64,000 nucleotides of DNA, taken from positions 49,655 to 113,654 of the forward strand of contig NZ_AUXV01000018.1 in the NCBI RefSeq assembly GCF_001625575.1. Direction: 5' to 3'. This DNA comes from Pseudoalteromonas luteoviolacea S2607 (lineage in GTDB: Bacteria > Pseudomonadota > Gammaproteobacteria > Enterobacterales > Alteromonadaceae). This document shows, one piece after another, positions 42,238 to 50,241 of this stretch. How positions within the stretch are numbered: position 1 is the first letter of the stretch; every line of letters starts with the position of its first letter. Made by a program: the position numbers and the translations under genes. The notes beneath the pieces were generated by a model. That model was not told the DNA's origin, did no database searches, and saw only the letters and a program-made list of their open reading frames with translations.

Positions 42238-42744
42238 ATGGCTAATAAATACTATGTTGTCGATCGTTCATTGCATTGGTTCGCCGCATGTTTAATCTTG
42301 TTTATATTGATGAACATGAGCGCTCAAATTCATACTATAAATTATCAAATCAAGGGACAGATCTTGCACCGTCAGGATGCTATCCAAACACATGCATTGA
42401 TGGCGTTAGGTGTATTTGTCTTAATTCTCGCGCGATTTGTTTGGGAAAAGAGCTTTATTGCAAAGCTCTCTAGGCAATCTCTTCACGGCAAACGTCACCA
42501 GTTCTTTGTGCAATCTGTACATGCATGCTTTTACCTCGTACTTTCAGGCTTGGTCATGACAGGACTAGGTATGGCAGTTAACGCTGAGGTAGCGATACAA
42601 TTATTCGGCGTTCAATTGTCTGATGTTGTGAACAGTGATGGGCAGCTCTACTCAAAGTTGCTGGATGTACATTTACAGTTGATATCCATACTTTGGTGGC
42701 TGATAGCTTTTCATTTTGCAGGCGTGATATACGCGCGCCGATGA
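42238..42744 (+). CDS. Cytochrome b561-like membrane protein
   Basis: A 168-residue inner-membrane di-heme protein of the cytochrome b/b6 (CybB) group. Four spans are visible, with histidines placed for heme ligation: RSLHWFAACLILFILMNM (first), IQTHALMALGVFVLILAR (second), SVHACFYLVLSGLVMTGLG (third) and LDVHLQLISILWWLIAFHFAGVIYA (fourth). It would pass electrons from quinol or another donor. It stands alone between two terminators; no dehydrogenase or YceI gene is adjacent. Confidence 0.88.
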   Translation: MANKYYVVDRSLHWFAACLILFILMNMSAQIHTINYQIKGQILHRQDAIQTHALMALGVFVLILARFVWEKSFIAKLSRQSLHGKRHQFFVQSVHACFYLVLSGLVMTGLGMAVNAEVAIQLFGVQLSDVVNSDGQLYSKLLDVHLQLISILWWLIAFHFAGVIYARR

Positions 42745-42761
42745 GCCTGCTAAAGTACAAA

Positions 42762-42792
42762 AGAAAAAAGGTGTGATAATTGCCCACACCTT
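42762..42792 (-). terminator. Intrinsic terminator of the aminotransferase gene
   Basis: On the minus strand AAGGTGTG (42792-42785) pairs with CACACCTT (42775-42768), followed by a T-run (the A-run at 42764-42769 on plus). It is 14 bases past the aminotransferase stop. Confidence 0.82.
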
Positions 42793-42805
42793 AAATAAGG
42801 TTCTA

Positions 42806-43921
42806 TTAACCTAATGTATCTTCTAAGGCTGCGAGGAACAGAGCGATGTTCTGTTCTTGCGCAGTGGTGCCCATTAAGCCTATTCGCCATGTTTTTCCAG
42901 CGAGTTGACCAAGTCCTGCACCAATCTCAAGGTTATACCTATTCAAAAGGGTTGCGCGCACATGGGCATCATCAACGCCGTCAGGAATAATCACAGAATT
43001 TAACTGAGGCAAGCGATGCGCCTCATCTACTAAAAATTCAATACCAAGGCGATTAAGGCCAGTACGCAGAGCTTTATGCATTTGAGCATGTCTATGCCAA
43101 GCATTTTCTAAGCCTTCTTGTCTGAGCATTAACAATGATTCATGCAGGGCATAAAGCGAGTTAATTGGAGCTGTGTGGTGATAGCTGCGCTTGCCCTCAC
43201 CGGACCAATAATCCATAACAAGCGACTGATCCAAAAACCAGCTAGGTACTTTTGTTTTTCTTTGTTTTAGTACGTTAACTGCTTTGTCACTAAAGCTCAC
43301 AGGAGAAATTCCGGGTACACAGGACAGGCACTTTTGAGAACCCGAATAAATTGCATCGATACCCCAGTCATCAACCTTTAGCTCACAGCCGCCCAATGAT
43401 GTCACGGCATCTACTATCGTTAATACATCATGTTGTTGTGCCAATTCACAAAGAGACTTGGCATCACTGCGAGCGCCAGTGGAGGTTTCTGCATGAACAA
43501 AAGCAAGGGCTTTGGCATCTGGGTTTGCTGCGAGGGCGTCTGCGACTTTCTCTGTGGATATTGGCTCTCCCCATTTATCCTCTACAACAATTGGTTGAGC
43601 ACCGACTCGCTCTACGTTCTCTTTTAATCGATTTCCAAATACGCCGTTAATACACACAATGACTTTGTCATGCGGCTCTATTAGGTTAACGATACACGCT
43701 TCCATACCCGCAGAGCCAGGAGCCGATAACGCAATCGTAAACTCGTTCTTGGTGCAAAATGCGTATTGCAAAAGCTGTTTTATTTCATCCATCAGGCCTA
43801 TGAACTGCGGATCTAAATGCCCGACTGTGGGTCTTGCAAGGGCCCCTAATACACGAGGGGATACATTTGAAGGACCAGGCCCCATCAGGGTACGAGGTGT
43901 TGGGTTAAATGATTCGTACAT
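42806..43921 (-). CDS. Alanine-glyoxylate / serine-pyruvate aminotransferase family
   Basis: A 371-residue PLP-dependent class V aminotransferase. Visible features are TLMGPGPSNVSPRVLGAL (about 11-28), the phosphate-binding SAPGSAGMEACI (about 66-77), Asp171 in TIVDAVTSLGG and the Schiff-base Lys197 in IYSGSQKCLSCVPG. The C-terminus has RIGLMGTTAQEQNI. Members convert glyoxylate with alanine or serine to glycine, or act in purine/ureide breakdown (PucG). It lies 157 bases from a LysR regulator on the same strand, which it may depend on. A strong terminator follows. Confidence 0.93.
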   Translation of the reverse strand: MYESFNPTPRTLMGPGPSNVSPRVLGALARPTVGHLDPQFIGLMDEIKQLLQYAFCTKNEFTIALSAPGSAGMEACIVNLIEPHDKVIVCINGVFGNRLKENVERVGAQPIVVEDKWGEPISTEKVADALAANPDAKALAFVHAETSTGARSDAKSLCELAQQHDVLTIVDAVTSLGGCELKVDDWGIDAIYSGSQKCLSCVPGISPVSFSDKAVNVLKQRKTKVPSWFLDQSLVMDYWSGEGKRSYHHTAPINSLYALHESLLMLRQEGLENAWHRHAQMHKALRTGLNRLGIEFLVDEAHRLPQLNSVIIPDGVDDAHVRATLLNRYNLEIGAGLGQLAGKTWRIGLMGTTAQEQNIALFLAALEDTLG

Positions 43922-44077
43922 AAAATTCCCGTTTTAATTTAATTAAATATGCGCACCAAGAGCTGCGTAGATTGAGCCCTCCATTGTGCGCATTGTGTCG
44001 CTTATTTTCCAGTCTTGAGATCAAAAAACCAGCGAGCATGCAGGTGTGTTTGGCCGAAGCCTTCTGCCTGATGTTAC

Positions 44078-44929
44078 TTAATCGAATTGCGCTTTTAGCC
44101 AATTAATGAACTGTGTTTGATTGTGTGTCAGAGAAGCCCCTGCGCTTACCAAATAGTAACCAAGCTGTGAAGGTTGCGCACTATAGTTAGATTGAGTGAG
44201 TACTTGACTTGAAATTGCGCTCTTAACCAGTGTGCTTGAACAAAAAACCAGCCCTAAACCAGCTATGGCCTCGTGAATACAGTAGGATTCTTGGTCGAAG
44301 TACACAATCTCGAACGCATTGACGTCAAGCTCGTTATTCTGCAACCATTGCTGCCAAGGCGGCTCCGTTAAATTAGGGTTCTTCCATTTGGGGATATAGA
44401 CTCTAACGCGCTCTGTGTTTGCGCACTTTCTTAAATTTTCGGATGTTCCATATACGTTAAATAACTCCAAAGTAAGCCGAGCATGTTGGGCAATATTTCG
44501 AGTATCGCCAAAGCGAATAGAAATGGCTTGAGGATCATGGCTTAATTGTTCACCACTGGCGATTTCTATTTCCAGTTCGGGATGGCTCTTAGTAAGGGTA
44601 CGAAGCTGCGGTATTAAAAATTGCGCTGCAAATGACGACGTAGTTTGTATTTTTACTTTGTGATTTTGTGTCTCTAAAGCGTGTATTGCGTTTTCAATCG
44701 TACTGAAACCCGATAATGTCGCGCTTGCCAAAAATTCCCCCGATTCAGTCAACGAGACTTCCCGTGTTTTGCGCACAAATAATTCAATAGCCAGCCGAGA
44801 CTCAAGGTTACTGATGTGATGTGAAACAGCCGTAGCGCTGATGTTCAGCTCTTGTGCTGCCATTTTAAAACTACAATGACGCGCTGCTGCATCAAATACT
44901 TTCAGCGCTTGCAACGATACTTTACCCAT
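44078..44929 (-). CDS. LysR-family regulator (GcvA-like)
   Basis: A 283-residue LysR regulator of the GcvA/AmpR group. The helix-turn-helix reads SLQALKVFDAAARHCSFKMAAQELNISATAVSHHISNLES, then LFVRKTREVSLTESGE. The substrate-binding domain has TTSSFAAQFLIPQL and IHEAIAGLGLVFCSS. GcvA relatives often control glycine or one-carbon genes. It lies upstream of the glyoxylate-type aminotransferase on the same strand and is divergent from an azoreductase at 45062. Both are candidate targets. A 14-bp palindrome is in the divergent gap. Confidence 0.93.
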   Translation of the reverse strand: MGKVSLQALKVFDAAARHCSFKMAAQELNISATAVSHHISNLESRLAIELFVRKTREVSLTESGEFLASATLSGFSTIENAIHALETQNHKVKIQTTSSFAAQFLIPQLRTLTKSHPELEIEIASGEQLSHDPQAISIRFGDTRNIAQHARLTLELFNVYGTSENLRKCANTERVRVYIPKWKNPNLTEPPWQQWLQNNELDVNAFEIVYFDQESYCIHEAIAGLGLVFCSSTLVKSAISSQVLTQSNYSAQPSQLGYYLVSAGASLTHNQTQFINWLKAQFD

Positions 44930-44973
44930 CTTCAGCCTCTTCTTAGTTAATGATTGCAGTATACATGAGTAAA

Positions 44974-44987
44974 ACTTATTTATAAGT
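44974..44987. promoter_or_regulatory. 14-bp palindrome between LysR and azoreductase genes
   Basis: ACTTAT and ATAAGT flank TT, giving a perfect palindrome 45 bases from the LysR start and 75 from the azoreductase start. It is a candidate operator. Its AT-richness makes chance more likely than for the other sites listed here. Confidence 0.35.
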
Positions 44988-45061
44988 GTTGTCTATTCAT
45001 TTGTCAGTTACGAGCGCTAAACGCACAATGAGTTACACATAAACGTTATGAGAAAATTAAA

Positions 45062-45721
45062 ATGACTCAATTACTTCATATAGATGCCAGTATTCGTAAG
45101 CGCAAAAACGACAACCCAAATCACGACTCAATTTCCAAAAGGTTAGCGCATAGTTTTGTTAAACAGCTTAAAGAAAATACACCTATAGAAAGTTACGTCT
45201 ATAGAGATGTTGGTGCAAATCCACCTCCATTTACTGATCAGGATTGGCTTGGAGCGGTTTTTACACCTAAAGAAAAGCGTACCGAAGAACAGCGGCGTCA
45301 GTTAGAAGTATCGGATACCCTCATTGATGAGTTAAAAGGGGCTGAAATTGTGCTGATATCAACGCCAATGTATAACTATGGCATGCCTGCTCAATTGAAA
45401 GCTTGGTTTGATCAAATTATAAGGGTCAACGAAACCTTTAGTTTTGATCTAGCGCGAGGTGATTTTCCATTGTCACCGACTTTATCTGGGAAAACGCTCG
45501 TGCTCCTAACATCATGTGGGGAATTTGGCTTTGAACCAGGTGGTATCAGAGAGAGCATGAACCATTTGGCTCCACATATACGTACCTTATCCAAGTATCT
45601 TGGGTGTGAGCAGGTATTCGAAATAGCATCTGAATATCAAGAGTTTGCTGATCTGAGGCATCAAGCTTCTTTAGAGGCTGCATTTACAAAGGCACGAGAT
45701 CTTGCAAAACAACTTGCCTAG
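45062..45721 (+). CDS. FMN-dependent NADH-azoreductase-like flavoprotein
   Basis: A 219-residue flavodoxin-fold quinone/azo reductase. The N-terminus TQLLHIDASIRKR binds the FMN phosphate. ADTL-like helix text is followed by the signature STPMYNYGMPAQLKAWFDQIIRVNETFSF (about 99-127), and TLVLLTSCGEFGFEPGG matches the second FMN loop. The enzyme would reduce quinones or azo compounds with NAD(P)H by two electrons. It is divergent from the GcvA-like LysR gene. The start has no strong Shine-Dalgarno site (GAGAAAATTAAA precedes it). Confidence 0.9.
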   Translation: MTQLLHIDASIRKRKNDNPNHDSISKRLAHSFVKQLKENTPIESYVYRDVGANPPPFTDQDWLGAVFTPKEKRTEEQRRQLEVSDTLIDELKGAEIVLISTPMYNYGMPAQLKAWFDQIIRVNETFSFDLARGDFPLSPTLSGKTLVLLTSCGEFGFEPGGIRESMNHLAPHIRTLSKYLGCEQVFEIASEYQEFADLRHQASLEAAFTKARDLAKQLA

Positions 45722-45826
45722 CATTTGAATTAAACTGCAAAAATTGATTTTGCTGTTTACTTACGGTCGTGACTAATTCTATCATCTTTTTAATTCAAAA
45801 TGGCTCCAATAGGAACAGAGACTTAA

Positions 45827-46303
45827 ATGGATAGACACAGACACCCGTCAGTGAAGGCTATATGCGAAGGCTATTTTAATCGAAATAACCAGCCAGCTCA
45901 CCACGTAGAGAGCTGGCATTTTTGTGATAATGAACAAGACGCAAACGAGTGCTTGTCGCTTGTGTTGGCGGGCATTAAGAAAGCCACTTCTCCCTCACTT
46001 TGGTGGTATCAAGCCAATAAGTTTGAATTACCTAAAGTCGGAGATCTCAACGTTGTTACTGACTGGGCTGGAGTGGCTGGTTGCATTATTAAGACTATAA
46101 ACGTAGACATAGTGCCATTTAATGAGATCGACGCCACTTACGCATCCTTAGAAGGTGAAGGAGATAAAAGCTTAGATTATTGGCGGCGCGTCCATTGGGA
46201 TTATTATCACCGAGAATTGGCAAACACTGATTTTTCACCTACTAAAAGCATGCCAATCATCTGCGAGGAGTTTGAAGTAGTATATCGGTTAGGTGATGTA
46301 TGA
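45827..46303 (+). CDS. ASCH-domain protein
   Basis: A 158-residue protein with an ASCH domain, a PUA-like RNA-binding fold. The layout WHFCDNEQDANECLSLVLAGIKKATSPSLWWY, then LPKVGDLNVVTDWAGVAGCIIKTINVDIVPFNEID and a C-terminal FEVVYRL fits the family; LVLAGIKKATS corresponds to the conserved G-x-K-x-A-T-x-S. Some ASCH proteins are amidohydrolases on acetylcytidine (YqfB), others bind RNA. The stop overlaps the HAD phosphatase start by 4 bases (ATGA), so the two are coupled. Confidence 0.88.
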   Translation: MDRHRHPSVKAICEGYFNRNNQPAHHVESWHFCDNEQDANECLSLVLAGIKKATSPSLWWYQANKFELPKVGDLNVVTDWAGVAGCIIKTINVDIVPFNEIDATYASLEGEGDKSLDYWRRVHWDYYHRELANTDFSPTKSMPIICEEFEVVYRLGDV

Positions 46304-46947
46304 TTGAAGCTGTCATTTTCGATATGGATGGGACCTTGCTCGATTCGGAGCCTATGTGGAAAGAAGCAGAAAAGGCCGTATTTAGCGAGTTAGGTGTTGA
46401 CGTCACTGAACAACTAGCGCAACAAAGTGCATCAATGACGACTATTGAGGCGTCTGAATTTTGGTATCACCACTATCCTTGGCACGGGCCGAGTATTGAA
46501 GAGGTAGCAAATAGGGTGGTGACTCGTGTTGGCGACTTAATTTCAATGCGTGGTTCGGCTCTTGAAGGTGTGTCTGACACACTCGCATTACTTGAAAAAC
46601 ATCAGGTTAAGATTGGCCTTGCGACCAACGCCCCTCAACGGTTAATTCCCATTGTGCTAGACAAATTGGGAATCGCTGCTTATTTTTCTGTTTGTTGTTC
46701 GTCAGAGCATGAACTAGAGGGCAAGCCTCATCCTGCGATTTATTTGTCGACAGCTAAAGCATTAGGTGTGTGCCCGGCGAATTGCTTAGCTGTGGAGGAC
46801 TCTGGTACTGGGGTGTTAGCCGCAAAAGCGGCCAATATGCGCATACTCGCCATTCCCCAAGATAATGAGTACGATCATCAAAAATTTGATTTATCAGACT
46901 TTAAGCTCAGAAGTTTGACGGAGTTTGAACTTGAGTATTTGGCTTGA
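46300..46947 (+). CDS. HAD-family sugar phosphatase (HxpB/YniC-like)
   Basis: A 215-residue haloacid-dehalogenase phosphatase. Motif I is FDMDGTLLDSEPMW (nucleophile Asp8, acid Asp10), motif II GLATNAPQRL, motif III GKPHPAIYLSTAKALG and motif IV VEDSGTGVLAAKAANM. The cap and the phrase SASMTTIEASEFWYHHYPW match the beta-phosphoglucomutase-like group that includes E. coli HxpB (hexitol phosphatase; acts on 2-deoxyglucose-6-phosphate and sugar-alcohol phosphates). It overlaps the ASCH gene start-stop. No transport genes are near, so the in vivo substrate is open. Confidence 0.9.
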   Translation: MIEAVIFDMDGTLLDSEPMWKEAEKAVFSELGVDVTEQLAQQSASMTTIEASEFWYHHYPWHGPSIEEVANRVVTRVGDLISMRGSALEGVSDTLALLEKHQVKIGLATNAPQRLIPIVLDKLGIAAYFSVCCSSEHELEGKPHPAIYLSTAKALGVCPANCLAVEDSGTGVLAAKAANMRILAIPQDNEYDHQKFDLSDFKLRSLTEFELEYLA

Positions 46948-47099
46948 TATATGCATTCAAAATAGGTGGTTAAATCGTATTTTTGCGTCAAAGTCTGTAC
47001 ATAAGCGGCTGAAAGCATCCGTGAACTTTGCTTTTATAGCAGGGTGTGACTAGCATAAATCATTGTTGGGCAAACAACTTGCAGTATAAAGGAAAGGAC

Positions 47100-47459
47100 A
47101 TGAGGATTTTAATCGTTGATGACACTTATTTTATGCGTGAACTTATTAGTGAAAGTTTGCAAGAGCGTGGTTTCAGAGAATTGACACAAGCAGCTAATGG
47201 TGAGGAAGCATTAAGTGCTTTGTCTGATAAGCATTATGACTTGATTGTTACTGATTGGAATATGCCAAAAGTAGACGGCGTCGAGTTGATAAAAAAGATG
47301 AAACGTGAGCCCGCTTACAGTCACATTAAAATCATTATGCTAACAGGGGACACATCTCCTGAAAAAGTGCAGCAAATGAGTCAGCTTGGTGTTAACGCAT
47401 ACATATCTAAACCCTTTACTCCAGAGTCTTTATCAGATTTGGTCGTTAAACTCGCCTAA
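47100..47459 (+). CDS. Single-domain response regulator (CheY-like)
   Basis: A 119-residue receiver domain without an output domain. The acidic pair Asp7-Asp8 (ILIVDDTYF), phospho-acceptor Asp52 (LIVTDWNMPKVDG), Thr82 (IIMLTGD) and Lys104 (AYISKPF) are all present, so it should be phosphorylatable. The ATG at 47100 is preceded by AAAGGAAAGGAC; a longer in-frame start at 47046 lacks one. No sensor kinase or chemotaxis gene is adjacent. It may be a phosphate sink or act on motility through distant partners. Confidence 0.93.
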   Translation: MRILIVDDTYFMRELISESLQERGFRELTQAANGEEALSALSDKHYDLIVTDWNMPKVDGVELIKKMKREPAYSHIKIIMLTGDTSPEKVQQMSQLGVNAYISKPFTPESLSDLVVKLA

Positions 47460-47567
47460 ACTAACGACCAAAATTAATTCCCTTCAACTGTCTTAAACAC
47501 TTGAAAAAGTTTACTAACGCAGAGACTATAAGCGCACTTTTATTCATTAACCAGAACGGAAATTATC

Positions 47568-47957
47568 ATGACGAAAGTTTTACATACAGAGTCAGCACCT
47601 GCGGCGATCGGTCCATATGTACAAGGCGTAGATTTGGGCAATATGGTTTTGACTTCAGGCCAAATCCCAGTTAACCCAGTGACGGGCGATGTGCCTGCAG
47701 CGATTGAAGATCAAGCACGACAGTCTCTTGAAAATGTGAAAGCTGTGGTTGAGTCATCGGGCTTAACAGTGGGCGACATCGTTAAATTGACTGTATTTGT
47801 AAAAGATCTCAATGATTTTGGAACGGTGAACGAAGTATATGGACAGTTCTTTGACGAGCATAATGTTGCCAACTATCCAGCGCGCTCTTGCGTTGAAGTC
47901 GCTCGCTTGCCAAAAGACGTAAACATTGAAATTGAAGCAATTGCCGTACGCAAGTAG
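47568..47957 (+). CDS. ridA: RidA family enamine/imine deaminase
   Basis: A 129-residue RidA protein that hydrolyses reactive enamines/imines such as 2-aminoacrylate derived from PLP enzymes. VLHTESAPAAIGPYVQGVDLGNMVLTSGQIPVNP is the diagnostic N-terminus. NYPARSCVEVARLPKDVNIEIEAIAV carries the conserved catalytic Arg (PARS) and Glu. The length is normal. A strong terminator follows. A second, more divergent RidA paralogue starts 84 bases after its stop. The trimer is cytosolic. Confidence 0.95.
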   Translation: MTKVLHTESAPAAIGPYVQGVDLGNMVLTSGQIPVNPVTGDVPAAIEDQARQSLENVKAVVESSGLTVGDIVKLTVFVKDLNDFGTVNEVYGQFFDEHNVANYPARSCVEVARLPKDVNIEIEAIAVRK

Positions 47958-47968
47958 TTTTAATTTAG

Positions 47969-47993
47969 AAAAAGGAGCGTAAGCTCCTTTTTT
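47969..47993 (+). terminator. Intrinsic terminator of ridA
   Basis: GGAGC and GCTCC flank GTAA, extended by the A-run before and six T after. It is 11 bases past the stop. Confidence 0.85.
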
Positions 47994-48041
47994 AATTCAG
48001 CGAATTAATTTTATGACACGCAATTATCAAGGAGTAGTCTG

Positions 48042-48395
48042 ATGATTGAAAGAAAACGCGGAATATACGATGGCCGCAATAAGTCTTCAGCGTATAAAGA
48101 TTTAGTTTGGACGGTTGCTACCTCTTTTGATACTCAAGTTGATATGGCGCAGCAAACGCAGCATACCTTAAATACAATTCAAGATAATTTGCTTGAGCTT
48201 GGCTCAGACAAAAGCCAAATTGTTTCGGCGCAGGTGTATATTGCTAATATGAATGATAAGCCGGTTATGGACGAAATATGGAAAGCTTGGTTAGGCTCTA
48301 ACCCCGAACATTGGCCTCAACGCGCATGCTTAGGGGTGAATTTAGAAGGAGATGTGTTGATCGAAGTGACAGTTACGGCTGTAAGAACTCAATAG
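48042..48395 (+). CDS. RidA-like protein, divergent paralogue
   Basis: A 117-residue member of the YjgF/YER057c/UK114 superfamily of the YoaB/YjgH-like group: WTVATSFDTQVDMAQQTQHTLNTIQDNLLELG and VSAQVYIANMNDKPVMDEIW-x-AW, then HWPQRACLGVNLEGDVLIEVTVTAV. The Arg in PQRACLGV matches the catalytic Arg of RidA. It differs enough from ridA to imply another substrate. It starts after a Shine-Dalgarno site (AAGGAGTAG) and is followed 19 bases later by a GNAT gene in the same direction. Confidence 0.9.
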   Translation: MIERKRGIYDGRNKSSAYKDLVWTVATSFDTQVDMAQQTQHTLNTIQDNLLELGSDKSQIVSAQVYIANMNDKPVMDEIWKAWLGSNPEHWPQRACLGVNLEGDVLIEVTVTAVRTQ

Positions 48396-48414
48396 ACCAG
48401 CAGAGAACCCCGAT

Positions 48415-48855
48415 ATGATTGAACTACTTCAATCCCACCCTCAAGAGGTGGACGCTTTTGTTGTAATGGAACAAGAAAGCAGTACTTTGGCACATATAAT
48501 TCCATACACGAAAGAAGCACATTTAGAAGCCATGTCGCATGAGTACATTATCTATTTATCCGTTTATGCTGAGCAAAAATTAGCTGGTTTTATGATTCTG
48601 GCAATTGACCAAAAGAATAGTGTGGAATTTAGGCGCATTGTTATTGCTAACAAGGGGGCTGGGGTTGGCCAAAAAGCAATTGCATTAATGGAAACATATT
48701 GCATTGAGAATCTTAAACGTACGCATGTATGGCTTGATGTATTTGAAAAAAATACTCGCGGTATCCATATTTATACAAAGCTTGGCTACAGTCAATTTGA
48801 TGAAGCAATGCACGCGGGCAGTAAGCTGATACTTATGGAAAAGTCGCTTGCTTAG
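48415..48855 (+). CDS. GNAT-family N-acetyltransferase
   Basis: A 146-residue acetyltransferase. EFRRIVIANKGAGVGQKAIALMETYCIE is motif A with the acetyl-CoA loop (K-G-A-G-V-G-Q). VWLDVFEKNTRGIHIYTKLGYSQF is motif B. The N-terminal region HIIPYTKEAHLEAMSHEYIIYLSVYAEQKLAGFMILAI fits the fold. The substrate is unknown. It lies 19 bases behind the RidA paralogue and is probably co-transcribed. The 200-base region after it ends in a terminator. Confidence 0.88.
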   Translation: MIELLQSHPQEVDAFVVMEQESSTLAHIIPYTKEAHLEAMSHEYIIYLSVYAEQKLAGFMILAIDQKNSVEFRRIVIANKGAGVGQKAIALMETYCIENLKRTHVWLDVFEKNTRGIHIYTKLGYSQFDEAMHAGSKLILMEKSLA

Positions 48856-48994
48856 AACCCTGATAGGTCTTTCCTTGACTTCAATGTGCTTTGGAGGCAA
48901 GGTGGAGCAATGAACCCAATGAGATTCAACTTTATGCGTCGAATTATCAACATCATTCCTTAGGAATGGTGGGGATATGCAGTGCGTAGATATC

Positions 48995-49021
48995 AAACCC
49001 GCCCTAGTAGGCGGTTTTTTT
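48995..49021 (+). terminator. Intrinsic terminator before the P-loop gene
   Basis: CCGCC (48999-49003) pairs with GGCGG (49010-49014) around CTAGTA, followed by seven T; flanking A and T bases extend the stem around a bulged C. It ends 41 bases before the next start. Confidence 0.8.
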
Positions 49022-49061
49022 ATTTCTGCCTCTAGGGAGAGTATTTAATCAAGGAGGTAGC

Positions 49062-49577
49062 ATGAAAAAAGTAATGGTATTCGGCAAACCGGGGAGTGGA
49101 AAATCCACGTTGAGTAAGCGCCTAGCGAATAAACTAGGGTTGCCTTTACATCAAATTGATTTGATGGCATCTCAACCCAACGGATTGGCTGTTGGACGAA
49201 GCCAATTTGAGCAGGTGCATTCGCGCTTGCTATGTTCAGAAAGTTGGATCTGTGACGGGCTTGGGCCAATTAGTGCATTTAATCAAAGGCTGGAGTTAGC
49301 CGACACGTTAATCTATATCGACTTACCGTATAGTATCAGTTATTGGTTGGTGACAAAGCGCTTATTTAAGAGCATTTATAAAAAGCCAGAAGGGTGGCCC
49401 GAGGGCTGCTCTGTCTTAAAAGGGACAATTGAATCTTATAAATTTTTAGGCCGCTCCCGAGCTTTTTGGAATGACGATTTTTTTAACGCTTTACAGCAAA
49501 AGGGGCAAGGGAAAAGTATTTATCGAGTAAAGTCTTTGACTGAGCTGTCCGAACTTGAACACACACTAAAGCAATAG
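49062..49577 (+). CDS. P-loop kinase, adenylate-kinase/FlaR-like
   Basis: A 171-residue nucleotide-binding protein. The Walker A motif GKPGSGKST (8-16) is followed by LSKRLANKLGLPLHQIDLMASQPNGLA, where FlaR/topology-modulation proteins have a conserved D. WICDGLGPISAFNQRLELADTLIYIDLP matches the next blocks, and WPEGC precedes a basic helix. Such small kinases phosphorylate an unidentified nucleoside or sugar phosphate. The start is preceded by CAAGGAGG. It stands alone between a terminator and a convergent thioesterase gene. Confidence 0.85.
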   Translation: MKKVMVFGKPGSGKSTLSKRLANKLGLPLHQIDLMASQPNGLAVGRSQFEQVHSRLLCSESWICDGLGPISAFNQRLELADTLIYIDLPYSISYWLVTKRLFKSIYKKPEGWPEGCSVLKGTIESYKFLGRSRAFWNDDFFNALQQKGQGKSIYRVKSLTELSELEHTLKQ

Positions 49578-49663
49578 CAATTGATGACAATCAAATGGGC
49601 GATAACCTGCTTAAAGTATCGCCCTAATCAGATAGGTCAAGCGGGTAGATAATGGCTTGAGCG

Positions 49664-50146
49664 TCAATCATCTTGATCTAATGTAGCTTGCAATAATGAC
49701 TCAGTTTGAATCGCAATATCTTTCATCTTAATCGCATATTGCTCCAGCGCTTTTTGTTCAGGGTTTTCTGCTACAAACTTGGGCACAGGTATTGGATAAC
49801 CCGCTTGGTCCATTGCGATAAAACTGATTATGCAATGATTGGTTTCAACCATATGCTGATTTTGCGGGTCTCCACATCGTACTTGAATAAAAATTTGCAT
49901 ACTGGTTTTGCCGGTGTGTGCAATTTTTGCCGATACTTCGACAATTTGACCGACTAAAATAGGGCGATGGAATCTTACACCCGCAACCGACACGGTGACA
50001 CAATAAGCGCCGCTCCAGCCAGCTGCACAAGCGTAGCCAGCTTGATCTATCCATTTCATAACTACGCCACCGTGTACTTTTCCGCCAAAGTTAACATCGG
50101 TAGGTTCTGCTAGGAATCTGAAAATGACTTCTGATTGATTGGCCAT
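49664..50146 (-). CDS. Acyl-CoA thioesterase (YciA-like hotdog)
   Basis: A 160-residue hotdog-fold thioesterase that hydrolyses acyl-CoA. FRFLAEPTDVNFGGKVHGGVVMKWIDQAGYACAAGWSG carries the catalytic pattern N-x-x-G-x-(V)-H-G-G-x-(V/M)-x-x-W-(I/M)-D. VTVSVAGVRFHRPILVGQIVEV, KTSMQIFIQVRC and FIAMDQAGYPIPVP are further family blocks. The ATG at 50146 has GAGGCG upstream; the longer frame to 50290 crosses the etfD terminator and is rejected. It lies next to the electron-transfer flavoprotein oxidoreductase gene, consistent with fatty-acyl metabolism, but has its own transcript. Confidence 0.93.
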   Translation of the reverse strand: MANQSEVIFRFLAEPTDVNFGGKVHGGVVMKWIDQAGYACAAGWSGAYCVTVSVAGVRFHRPILVGQIVEVSAKIAHTGKTSMQIFIQVRCGDPQNQHMVETNHCIISFIAMDQAGYPIPVPKFVAENPEQKALEQYAIKMKDIAIQTESLLQATLDQDD

Positions 50147-50185
50147 ACACGCCTCAATTGTTGCTGAGTATGGTCTAAGTATAGA

Positions 50186-50208
50186 GAAAAAGGGGCATTT
50201 CGCCCCTT
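50186..50208 (-). terminator. Intrinsic terminator of etfD
   Basis: On the minus strand AAGGGGC (50208-50202) pairs with GCCCCTT (50196-50190), followed by a T-run (A-run 50187-50190 on plus). It is 34 bases past the stop. Confidence 0.85.
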
Positions 50209-50241
50209 GCAATTTGAGAAATAGTAATAATTGGTTGGTTA

